A program made the translations under genes and the position numbers. Shown in pieces: positions 26,003 to 32,881 of a stretch of DNA of 64,000 nt (position 1 is the first letter of the stretch; each line of letters starts with the position of its first letter). The notes under the pieces were generated by a model. That model was not told where the DNA came from. It worked only from the letters and a program-made list of their open reading frames with translations, and did no database searches. The stretch is from Frateuria_A yonginensis (GTDB lineage Bacteria; Pseudomonadota; Gammaproteobacteria; Xanthomonadales; Rhodanobacteraceae): contig NZ_JBBBNY010000006.1 in NCBI RefSeq assembly GCF_037137055.1, positions 1 through 64,000 of the forward strand, read 5' to 3'.

Positions 26003-27415
26003 ATGCCAGCCACCAATCCCCGCCTGCAGGCCCTGCTCGGGCACGAGTTCTTCGCCCCCCACCAATGGAAGCGCCGTATCGCGTTGTGGAGCGGTGCCGT
26101 GCTGGTGGCGCTGGCCGCGATCGTGTTCGCCGAGGCGAGCAACTGGGCCTACCGGCTGTTCCTGCGCATCCTGGCGCACGGCGTATGGATTCCGCTGCTG
26201 CTGACGCCGGCGGTGTTCGGGTTGCTGTCCTGGGTCACCGCGGGCCGCTTCAGCGCCACCCGCGGCAGTGGCATCCCGCAGGTGATCGCCACGCTGCACA
26301 TCGAAAACGAACGGTTCCGCGGCAGGATGCTGGCGCTGCCGATCGCCGCCGGCAAGATGCTGCTGACACTGATCGCGCTGGCGGCCGGGGCCTCGATCGG
26401 CCGCGAGGGCCCCACCGTGCACGTGGGCGCGGGGCTGTTCTATACCTTCGCGCGCCGCTTCGGCTTCAGCGACCCGAAGGCGGCCTCGCGCTTCATCCTG
26501 GCCGGCGGCGCGGCGGGCATCGCCGCCGCGTTCAACACGCCGCTCGCCGGCGTGGTGTTCGCCATTGAGGAACTGGCCGGCACCTTCGAGCACCGCTTCA
26601 GCGGCCTGCTGCTCACCGCGGTGATCGTCGGCGGCGTGGTGTCGCTGGGGGTGATGGGCAACTATGCCTACTTCGGCACGGTGGCGGTGAACCTGCCGCT
26701 GGGCGGAGCCTGGGTGGCGGTGCTGTTGTGCGGCATCGGCTGCGGCCTGCTGGGGGGCCTGTTCGCACGGCTGATCCTGCTCAGCCGGCGCGGTCCCCTG
26801 GCGAAGATCGGCGCGCTGCGCGCGCGCTGGCCGGTCGCCTTCGCCACCGGCTGCGGCCTGGTGCTGGCCGTGCTCGGCGTGCTGTTCCACGGCTCGGTCT
26901 ACGGCACCGGCTACGACCAGGCACGCGCCATCGTGCAGCAGGCGGCGGTGACGCCCGGCGAGAGCTTCGGCCTGGCCAAGCTGGCCGCCAACGTGGTCTC
27001 GTACTGGGCCGGCATTCCCGGCGGCATCTTCTCGCCGGCGCTGGCGGTGGGCGCGGGCCTGGGCCAGAACATCGCCCACCTGCTGCCGGGCGTGCCGGTC
27101 GCGGCGGTGGTGCTGCTCGGCATGAGCGCCTACCTGGCCGGCGTCACCGGCGCGCCACTCACGTCGGCGGTGATCGCGATGGAGCTGACCGCCAACCAGT
27201 CGATGATCATCCCGGTGATGGCCGCCTGCCTGCTCGCCCGCGCCGCCGCGTCGCTGCTCAGCCCCACGCCGGTCTACAAGGACTTCGCCGAGCGGCTGGT
27301 GCAGGAGTTCGAGCGCCAGCAGGCGGCGGCCTCGCCCACGCCGCCGACCCACGTCGGGCCCAGCAGCGCCTTCGACGAGCGGGCCGCGCCTTCCGAACCG
27401 GTGCAGAAGCCGTGA
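26003..27415 (+). CDS. ClC-family chloride channel/exchanger
   Basis: This 470-residue integral membrane protein has the ClC signatures in order: GSGIPQ (S89), GREGPTVHVGAG with gating glutamate E135, and GGIFSPALAVGAGLG. E190 lies 55 residues after E135, exactly the spacing of E148 and E203 in E. coli ClcA, so the proton glutamate is present and a Cl-/H+ exchanger is more likely than a passive channel. It has no CBS domains and ends with a Pro/Ala-rich cytosolic tail. Its stop overlaps the GTG start of hutI (GTGA), an unusual partnership that implies translational coupling. Confidence 0.95.
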   Translation: MPATNPRLQALLGHEFFAPHQWKRRIALWSGAVLVALAAIVFAEASNWAYRLFLRILAHGVWIPLLLTPAVFGLLSWVTAGRFSATRGSGIPQVIATLHIENERFRGRMLALPIAAGKMLLTLIALAAGASIGREGPTVHVGAGLFYTFARRFGFSDPKAASRFILAGGAAGIAAAFNTPLAGVVFAIEELAGTFEHRFSGLLLTAVIVGGVVSLGVMGNYAYFGTVAVNLPLGGAWVAVLLCGIGCGLLGGLFARLILLSRRGPLAKIGALRARWPVAFATGCGLVLAVLGVLFHGSVYGTGYDQARAIVQQAAVTPGESFGLAKLAANVVSYWAGIPGGIFSPALAVGAGLGQNIAHLLPGVPVAAVVLLGMSAYLAGVTGAPLTSAVIAMELTANQSMIIPVMAACLLARAAASLLSPTPVYKDFAERLVQEFERQQAAASPTPPTHVGPSSAFDERAAPSEPVQKP

Positions 27416-28671
27416 GCGAGCCACGCTGGGATCGCCTGCTGGTCGATGCCACGCTGGCCACGTTCGCCGCCGGGCATCCGTTCGGGCTGGTCGGCCGCGG
27501 TGCGCTGGCGATCACGGGCGACCGCATCGCCTGGGTCGGCCCCGCCGACGCACTGCCCGATGCGCCCGAGCGCCTGGCGGCCACGGTGGATCGCCTGGAT
27601 GGCGCGCTGCTCACGCCCGGCCTGATCGACTGCCATACCCACCTGGTGTTCGGCGGCGATCGCGCGCGGGAATTCGACATGCGCCTCAACGGTGCCAGCT
27701 ACGAGGCGATCGCCCGCGCCGGCGGCGGCATCGCCTCCACCGTCGCCGCCACCCGGGGCGCGGACGAGGCGGAGCTGCTGCGCCAGAGCCTGCCGCGCGC
27801 CCGCGCATTGCTGCGCGACGGCGTGACCACGCTGGAGATCAAGTCGGGCTACGGCCTGGACCTGGCGACCGAGCGACGCATGCTGCGCGTGGCCCGGCGC
27901 ATCGGCCAGACGCTGGGCATCGGCGTGTGCACCAGCTTCCTCGGCCTGCACGCGCTGCCGCCGGAGTACCGCGAGCGTCGCGCCGAGTACGTCGCGCTCG
28001 TCTGCGACGAGATGCTGCCCACCCTCGCCGCCGAAGGCCTGGTCGACGCGGTGGACGCCTTCTGCGAGGGCATCGGCTTCAGCCGCGAGGAAACCGCGCG
28101 CGTGTTCGAGCGCGCCGCGGCGCTGGGTCTGCCGGTGAAGCTGCATGCCGAGCAGCTCTCCGACCAGGACGGCGCGGCGCTGGTGGCCGCGCATCGAGGC
28201 CTCTCGGCCGATCACCTCGAATACCTCGGTGAAGGAGGCCTGCGCGCGATGGCCCAGGCGGGCACCGTCGCGGTACTGCTGCCGGGCGCGTTCTACGCGC
28301 TGCGCGAGACCCGCCTGCCGCCGGTCGAAGGCCTGCGCGCCCACGGCGTGCCGATCGCGATCGCGACCGACTGCAACCCCGGCACTTCGCCGCTGCTGTC
28401 GCTGCGGCTGGCGGCGAACATGGCCTGCACGCTGTTCCGCCTGACCCCGGAAGAGGCCTTGCGCGGCATCACCGTGCACGCCGCGCGCGCGCTGGGCCTG
28501 GCCGACCGCGGCACGCTGGCGGTGGGCCAGCGCGCGGACCTGGTTGCCTGGACCGTCGGCCAGCCGGCCGAGCTCTGCTACTGGACCGGCGGCGACCTGC
28601 TGCGCGCCGTGTGGCTCGGCGGGCGCGAGGTCCCGCTGCCGCTCAATCCTGCGGCGTCTTCGCCGGAATGA
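27412..28671 (+). CDS. hutI: Imidazolonepropionase
   Basis: HutI hydrolyses 4-imidazolone-5-propionate to N-formimino-L-glutamate, step three of histidine degradation. The 419-residue amidohydrolase shows LIDCHTHLVFGGDR (metal site and substrate arginine), EIKSGYGL, KLHAEQLSD, SADHLEYL and the catalytic ATDCNPGTSP. The GTG start at 27412 overlaps the ClC stop by four bases, giving the family-typical N-terminus. The last 29 bases overlap the convergent cysteine hydrolase gene. The other hut genes in the window lie elsewhere and on the opposite strand. Confidence 0.95.
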   Translation: MSEPRWDRLLVDATLATFAAGHPFGLVGRGALAITGDRIAWVGPADALPDAPERLAATVDRLDGALLTPGLIDCHTHLVFGGDRAREFDMRLNGASYEAIARAGGGIASTVAATRGADEAELLRQSLPRARALLRDGVTTLEIKSGYGLDLATERRMLRVARRIGQTLGIGVCTSFLGLHALPPEYRERRAEYVALVCDEMLPTLAAEGLVDAVDAFCEGIGFSREETARVFERAAALGLPVKLHAEQLSDQDGAALVAAHRGLSADHLEYLGEGGLRAMAQAGTVAVLLPGAFYALRETRLPPVEGLRAHGVPIAIATDCNPGTSPLLSLRLAANMACTLFRLTPEEALRGITVHAARALGLADRGTLAVGQRADLVAWTVGQPAELCYWTGGDLLRAVWLGGREVPLPLNPAASSPE

Positions 28672-28837
28672 ACGGCGAGACCGGATCGCTGGCCGGGAAG
28701 GTCTCCTCCACCGCCTCGTCGGTCAGCTCGCTCTCGTGGGCCTTGCGGCCCTCGCGCTCGGCCGGGCTCTCCGGCCGCTGCGGCTTGGTGCAGTCCGGGT
28801 GCTGCACGTCTTTGCGGTCGTGGCTGCTGCTGTTCAT
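28643..28837 (-). CDS. Possible separately translated 64-residue ASDP-motif protein (in frame within the hydrolase gene)
   Basis: ATG 28837 is in frame with the hydrolase and starts MNSSSHDRKDV. It is preceded by GCGGAG at a suitable distance, as if it were an independent ribosome site. The product would be a highly charged 64-residue protein ending in the TDEAVEETFPASDP motif. Either an ancestral stop codon was lost, fusing two genes, or both the long and short products are made. This is a hypothesis from the internal start and domain boundary. Confidence 0.35.
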   Translation of the reverse strand: MNSSSHDRKDVQHPDCTKPQRPESPAEREGRKAHESELTDEAVEETFPASDPVSPFIPAKTPQD

Positions 28838-29434
28838 GCTGTGACTCCGCTGAGTGTCTTTCCATTCGGGCAGGCGGGCATCGATGCGGGTGATGTCGGC
28901 GCCGGCCACCTCGCTCATGCAGGCCAGTGCGCGCTGGTTGCGCAGGGCCGTCTGCGAGGCGATACCGTCGGCCGGAACCCAGATCGGGTACCCGCGCATC
29001 TGCGCGTCCAGCGCGGTGCGCAGCACGCAGTCGTCGCCGGCGATGCCCACCAGGGCCAGCCGCTCGATGCCGAGCTTCTCCAGCAGGGTCGACAGCGGCG
29101 TCTCGTAGAACGCCGAGTGCCGTGGCTTGAGGATGTAGTAATCCTCCACCGCCGGGAGCAGGCCGTCGCTGAGCACGGCGCCGCGCGAACCCATGCGCCG
29201 GCAGTGCTCGATGACCTTGGCGAAATCGGCATGCCAGCGGCCGAAGTTGTCGTTGGCGTAGATGACCGGCAGGCCGCGCGCGCGGTAGGCGTCGCGCAGA
29301 CGCACGATCGCGCTGGTGATCGGCTGAGCCTGCTCCAGCAGCGCCTCGCCGCCTTCGAACTCCAGGTCGTTGATCATGTCGACGATCAGCAGCGCGCTGC
29401 GCTCGGGGCGGAAGCCTTCGTCGCGTCCGTTCAT
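28643..29434 (-). CDS. Isochorismatase-like cysteine hydrolase with C-terminal ASDP tail
   Basis: This 263-residue cytoplasmic hydrolase has the isochorismatase fold and the full triad D19 (LLIVDMIND), K103 (LKPRHSAFY) and C136 (GDDCVLRTALDA), so it should be catalytically active on an amide or ester. Residues 200-263 are not part of the fold. They are hydrophilic and end with TDEAVEETFPASDP, a motif I associate with small free-standing proteins. An internal ATG with a good ribosome site begins this tail. It lies 12 bp after the hemerythrin gene on the same strand, and its 3' end overlaps hutI convergently. Confidence 0.88.
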   Translation of the reverse strand: MNGRDEGFRPERSALLIVDMINDLEFEGGEALLEQAQPITSAIVRLRDAYRARGLPVIYANDNFGRWHADFAKVIEHCRRMGSRGAVLSDGLLPAVEDYYILKPRHSAFYETPLSTLLEKLGIERLALVGIAGDDCVLRTALDAQMRGYPIWVPADGIASQTALRNQRALACMSEVAGADITRIDARLPEWKDTQRSHSMNSSSHDRKDVQHPDCTKPQRPESPAEREGRKAHESELTDEAVEETFPASDPVSPFIPAKTPQD

Positions 29435-29446
29435 CGCAGCACCGCC

Positions 29447-29914
29447 TCACGCCGCTTCCGGCCGCTTCTTCAACTCGACCTTGCGCTGCGCCATCCGGTC
29501 GCCCAGCGCTTCGAGGGTCTGTTTGCCCAGCAACGCCCGCGCGCGCTTGAACATTTCCTTTTCCTCCTCGTCGGCGTGGTGCTCGAACAGCTCCTTGAGC
29601 ACCTTGGCGCGACCGGAGAACTTCTCGCTCGACGGATCCGTCTCGAGCAGGTCGGGCAGTACCAGGTCGCCGGCGGCGCGATGCTCCTCCAGCGCCTCGA
29701 AGTAGGTCTTGGCGTCGTCCTTTCCGTCCCCGGCATCCTTGAACGCCGGGTAGAAGATCTCCTCCTCGATGGTGTTGTGCACCCGCAGGTTGGTCTCGAT
29801 CTTCTCCAGCAGATCCCTGCGTTTCTTCAGCGCGCGCGTGGTCGTGCCGGCCAGTTCCTCCAGCAGCGCGCGCATGTTCCTGTGGTCCTGCGTCAACAGC
29901 TCGATCGCGTTCAT
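29447..29914 (-). CDS. Hemerythrin HHE-domain protein
   Basis: This 155-residue cytoplasmic protein has the four-helix HHE pattern that binds a di-iron centre: H in LLTQDHRNM, HNTIEEEIFYP, EEHRAAGDL and EHHADEEEKEMF. Such proteins sense or carry oxygen or protect iron. ATG 29914 is preferred to an upstream ATG at 29950 because it begins the conserved domain. It is the first gene of a pair with the cysteine hydrolase, 12 bp apart. Confidence 0.92.
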   Translation of the reverse strand: MNAIELLTQDHRNMRALLEELAGTTTRALKKRRDLLEKIETNLRVHNTIEEEIFYPAFKDAGDGKDDAKTYFEALEEHRAAGDLVLPDLLETDPSSEKFSGRAKVLKELFEHHADEEEKEMFKRARALLGKQTLEALGDRMAQRKVELKKRPEAA

Positions 29915-30000
29915 GTCGGCTCCGTGCAAACCCGGCAGCCACGTTTCCATGCTCGCGGTGAAGCGCGTGTCTTCCGCGGATTAACCGGTGCCGAATGCGC

Positions 30001-30028
30001 AAACAAAAACCCCCGCGCAAGGCGGGGG
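30001..30028 (-). terminator. Rho-independent terminator of the THX gene
   Basis: On the minus strand a GCCCCCGC-type stem closes over a short loop (arms at 30010-30016 and 30022-30028) and is followed by a T-rich run (AAACAAAAA on the plus strand at 30001-30009). It lies 24 bp after the THX stop. Confidence 0.88.
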
Positions 30029-30051
30029 CTTCGTATCCGGTACCGGGCCGC

Positions 30052-30213
30052 TCAGGCCGACTTCTTCTTCGGCGCGGCCTTGCGGGCGGCGGCCGGCTTG
30101 GTCACGGTCGCCTTGGCGCCGACCACGGCCGGCTGCGCATCGTGCGCACGTGTGTTGCCGTAGCTGCCGCGGTAGGTCTTGCCGCGGCGGGTCTTGCGAT
30201 CGCCCTTACCCAT
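30052..30213 (-). CDS. 30S ribosomal protein THX
   Basis: This very basic 53-residue protein begins MGKGDRKTRRGKTYRGSYGNTR, the signature of the THX/PSRP-4-like small-subunit protein, which sits in the head of the 30S ribosome. The C-terminal Ala/Lys-rich tail (KPAAARKAAPKKKSA) is common in proteobacterial versions. The ATG is preceded by AAGGAG, and a strong terminator follows. It appears to be a single-gene transcript. Confidence 0.9.
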   Translation of the reverse strand: MGKGDRKTRRGKTYRGSYGNTRAHDAQPAVVGAKATVTKPAAARKAAPKKKSA

Positions 30214-30300
30214 GGGAACTCCTTGATTCGTATGCGTGAGTGGCCGGCCATCGTAGCAGCGAAGGGGCAAAGCGCAAGAGCGGCCGCCGATGCTCTTTCC

Positions 30301-30380
30301 GTACGGACACGCCTGCTCGCGATGCTGCTGGTCCGGTGCGGGCGCGGGAGCCGAACGCATCGCGAGCCCGCTCGCTCCCC
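30301..30380. repeat. REP-like palindromic element, copy 3 (degenerate)
   Basis: GCCTGCTCGCGATGC and GCATCGCGAGCCCGCTCGCTCC preserve the core arms, but the GTAGGAGCG end is eroded on the left. It sits between the THX and CDF genes. Confidence 0.65.
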
Positions 30381-30388
30381 CCCTCCGG

Positions 30389-31336
30389 TCAGCGGTGGCC
30401 ATGGTCCATGCAGCCGCGCACGTGGTCCGTGCAGGGACCGGCATCGACCTGCACCGTCACGTGCCGGATGCCGAAGCGCTGCCGCAGCAACGCGTGGATC
30501 GCCGCCACCGCGCAGGCGTCGTCGCCCTCGCGCACCTGCGCGTGCAGGGTGGCCATGCGCGAACCGGAGGCCAGCTGCCACACGTGCAGGTGGTGGATGT
30601 CGCGGATGGAAGGATCGGCATCGCGCAAGGCCTGCTGCACCTCGCCCACGTCGAGGTCCTCGGGCACACCCTCCAGCAGGATGTGCGCCGACGTGCGCAG
30701 CAGCCGCCAGGCATTGCCCAGGATCAGCACCGACACCAGCAGCGAGAGTACCGGGTCGGCCCGGGTCCAGCCCAGCCAGCGCACCGCCAGTGCCGCCAGC
30801 ACCGCGCCGATCGAGCCCAGCAGGTCGCCCAGCACGTGCAGGCTGGCGCCGGCCATGTTGACGTCGTCGTGGGCGTGGCCGTGCAGCACGCGCAGCACCA
30901 GCAGGTTGACCAGCAGGCCGGCGAACGCCACCGACAGCATCACGCCGGACAGGATCGGGCCCGGGTGCAGCAGGCGCTGTACCGCCTCCCAGGCGATGAA
31001 GCCGACCAGCACGAACTGGGCCAGCGCGTTGACGAACCCCGCCAGCACTTCCAGCCGCCCATAGCCGTAGCTGCGCCGCGCATCGGCGGGCCGCAACGCC
31101 AGCCGCGCACCGACGAAGGCCAGCGCCAGCGCCAGCGCATCGACCATCATGTGGCCGGCATCGGCCAGCAGCGCCAGCGACCCGGACCACAGGCCGCCGA
31201 CGGCCTCCGCCAGCAGCATCAGCAGGGTCAGCAGGAAGGCGAGCAGCAGCTTGCGGCCGCGCGCATCCGGAACGTGGTGTCCATGCATGTGCGCGTGCCC
31301 GCCGGTGTGGTGGTGGTGTTCGTGCGGCCCGCTCAT
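30389..31336 (-). CDS. Cation diffusion facilitator (CzcD/ZitB-like zinc exporter)
   Basis: This 315-residue inner-membrane protein exports Zn2+ or related divalent metals in exchange for protons. It has a His-rich N-terminus (HEHHHHTGGHAHMHGHH), six predicted membrane helices, the transport-site pairs in ADAGHMMVDAL and LHVLGDLLGS, a His-containing loop (LHGHAHDDV) and the C-terminal cytosolic domain with HHLHVWQL. ATG 31336 is chosen so that the His-rich stretch starts the protein. It lies 45 bp behind the MerC-like gene, downstream of a Zur box, which points to zinc homeostasis. Confidence 0.95.
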   Translation of the reverse strand: MSGPHEHHHHTGGHAHMHGHHVPDARGRKLLLAFLLTLLMLLAEAVGGLWSGSLALLADAGHMMVDALALALAFVGARLALRPADARRSYGYGRLEVLAGFVNALAQFVLVGFIAWEAVQRLLHPGPILSGVMLSVAFAGLLVNLLVLRVLHGHAHDDVNMAGASLHVLGDLLGSIGAVLAALAVRWLGWTRADPVLSLLVSVLILGNAWRLLRTSAHILLEGVPEDLDVGEVQQALRDADPSIRDIHHLHVWQLASGSRMATLHAQVREGDDACAVAAIHALLRQRFGIRHVTVQVDAGPCTDHVRGCMDHGHR

Positions 31337-31381
31337 CGACCCATCGTAGGAAGCGCCGGGCGCGTTACACAATCACCGCGC

Positions 31382-31825
31382 TCAGTGCGCACAACTCGGC
31401 CCGTGCACGTGCGGGGCCCGGCGGTCGAGCCGCAGGTTCACGAAATGGGCGCAGGAGACCAGCACGCCGCCGCAGGTCACCAGCGCGCTGTGCCACGCGA
31501 TCGGGTACTGCTCGGCCACGGTCACGCCGAGCAGCAGCAACGCCAGCCCGGGAAACGCGAGCAGCAGCGGCCGCGGCCGGCGGTGCCGCCGATAGCCGTT
31601 GCCCAGCGTCAGCAGCGCGAGAGTGCAGGCGAACACGACGAAGGCGCGCTCGAAGCGATGGTCGGCGAGGAACTCCAGGCCCGCCAGCGGCAGCAGCGCC
31701 AGCACGAACGGCAGCGCGGCGCAGTGGATCGCGCACAGGAACGAGGCGACCGCACCGATCCGGTCGGCAAGCTGCCATCGGCGTGAGGTGGTCGGCTGGG
31801 CTTCCATCGGCTCCGTAATCGGCAT
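31382..31825 (-). CDS. MerC-family membrane protein
   Basis: This 147-residue protein has four hydrophobic segments and the MerC motif CAIHCAALP in the first helix, with metal-binding cysteines, and a His/Cys-containing end (HVHGPSCAH). MerC proteins move mercuric or other soft-metal ions inward, and Zur-controlled relatives are thought to take part in zinc handling. A near-perfect Zur box lies 25 bp upstream of its ATG, so this copy is likely induced on zinc starvation. The CDF gene follows in the same direction. Confidence 0.85.
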   Translation of the reverse strand: MPITEPMEAQPTTSRRWQLADRIGAVASFLCAIHCAALPFVLALLPLAGLEFLADHRFERAFVVFACTLALLTLGNGYRRHRRPRPLLLAFPGLALLLLGVTVAEQYPIAWHSALVTCGGVLVSCAHFVNLRLDRRAPHVHGPSCAH

Positions 31826-31849
31826 GAACGGGCGCTACCGTCTTAGCTC

Positions 31850-31862
31850 GTTATAATATAAC
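31850..31862. promoter_or_regulatory. Zur box in front of the MerC-CDF genes
   Basis: GTTATAATATAAC has arms GTTATA/TATAAC around one central base, matching the core of the gammaproteobacterial Zur operator. It sits 25 bp upstream of the MerC start, overlapping a likely -10 in this AT-rich island. Zur itself is encoded about 200 bp farther upstream on the same strand. Confidence 0.85.
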
Positions 31863-32007
31863 ATCAAGCGGTAACGGAAACGCGAACGGTGGTCAACGCG
31901 GCTGTAATGCGTGCGTTCTACAATCCCAGGTTATAGGCTTCGGCTCGTTGGCCTGGCCTTCGGTTTTCCGGTGCGGCATTCAATCCCTCCCCGCCAACAC
32001 CGGAAAT

Positions 32008-32040
32008 GCGGGGCGCGACACCGGATGTGTCGCGCCCCGC
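32008..32040 (-). terminator. Strong hairpin downstream of zur
   Basis: A perfect 14-bp stem (GCGGGGCGCGACAC and its complement) with a five-base loop lies 18 bp after the zur stop. The T-run on the minus strand is poor, so it is either a rho-independent-like terminator or a transcript-end protector. Confidence 0.7.
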
Positions 32041-32057
32041 GCCTTATCCGGCCTCGC

Positions 32058-32555
32058 TCAGCCCTTGCGGCAGTGCTTGCAGAGACCGTGCACTTCCAGG
32101 GTCTGCGCCTGCGGGCGGAAGCCGAACGAGCGCGCCTGCGCCTCGATCAGTTCGGCCACGCGCGCGTCGCACACTTCCTGCGCGCTGGCGCAGTTGTCGC
32201 AGATCAGGAACGGCACCTGGTGCGCCTCCGCCGGATGGTGGCAGGAGACGTAGGCGTTGATCGATTCCAGCTTGTGGATGAAGCCCTGCTCGAGCAGGAA
32301 ATCCAGCGCGCGGTACACGGTGGGCGGCGCCGCATTGCCGTGGCGCTCGCGCAACTGGTCGAGCAGGTCGTAGGCCTTCACCGGCCGGCCGGCCGCGGCC
32401 ACCAGCTCCAGCACTTCCTTGCGCAGCGGTGTCAGGCGCAGGCCGCGCTCCTCGCTGGCCTGCTCGACCGCCGCCACGAAACTGCCGGGGTCTTCCACGT
32501 GATGGGAGTGCAGCTTGCCTGACACGTCGTGTTCCGAAGGGAATGCGGCCACCAT
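32058..32555 (-). CDS. zur: Fur-family zinc uptake regulator
   Basis: This 165-residue dimeric repressor senses zinc and shuts off zinc-acquisition genes. It has a winged HTH (about 40-95; LTPLRKEVLELV ... PPTVYRALDFLLEQGFIHKLES), then CHHPAEAHQ and two CxxC motifs (CDNC and CKHC) that form structural zinc sites. The N-terminal histidines (HSHHVED) and the neighbouring Zur box and metal transporters support Zur rather than Fur. The start at 32555 gives 165 residues. Confidence 0.92.
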   Translation of the reverse strand: MVAAFPSEHDVSGKLHSHHVEDPGSFVAAVEQASEERGLRLTPLRKEVLELVAAAGRPVKAYDLLDQLRERHGNAAPPTVYRALDFLLEQGFIHKLESINAYVSCHHPAEAHQVPFLICDNCASAQEVCDARVAELIEAQARSFGFRPQAQTLEVHGLCKHCRKG

Positions 32556-32590
32556 GATAGCCCCGCGGACGCGCTCCTGCCTGCATGTCG

Positions 32591-32869
32591 CTACGCGCGA
32601 CGGCGCGGCAACGGCGGCGGTCGCCCGCGGCGTGGCCGGCGCAGGATCAGCAGCCAGCCGAGCGGGCCGAGCACGGCGGCCCAGACGATGCCTTCGGCGG
32701 TACGCCCGCGCCACCATCCCAGCAAGGCACCGACGGCGACGAACAGCAGGCTCCACCCGGCCAGCGCAGCCCACGGCACCAGCCCCATCAGGTTGAGGAA
32801 GATGCGCCAGAACGCGCCTGGGGCGTCGGGATCGACGCCCTGCACGGCGCGGGCAAGCAGTTCGTCCAT
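32591..32869 (-). CDS. Small two-helix membrane protein of unknown function
   Basis: This 92-residue protein has two hydrophobic segments (about 22-52 and 60-77) and a very basic Arg/Pro tail, so it probably spans the inner membrane with the tail in the cytoplasm. I recognise no family. Its start lies 12 bp after the gltX stop and it precedes zur, all on the same strand, so the three may be co-transcribed. Confidence 0.7.
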   Translation of the reverse strand: MDELLARAVQGVDPDAPGAFWRIFLNLMGLVPWAALAGWSLLFVAVGALLGWWRGRTAEGIVWAAVLGPLGWLLILRRPRRGRPPPLPRRRA

Positions 32870-32881
32870 CGCCGCCCGGGG

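Noticed and set aside
30214..30300. tRNA or small RNA gene next to THX
   Set aside because: No cloverleaf or promoter-terminator pair could be drawn; the following segment is a degenerate REP copy.
30290..31786. Long plus-strand frame opposite the CDF and MerC genes
   Set aside because: It is composed of repetitive Gln/Arg/His codons mirroring the real genes, which have clear membrane-transport signatures.
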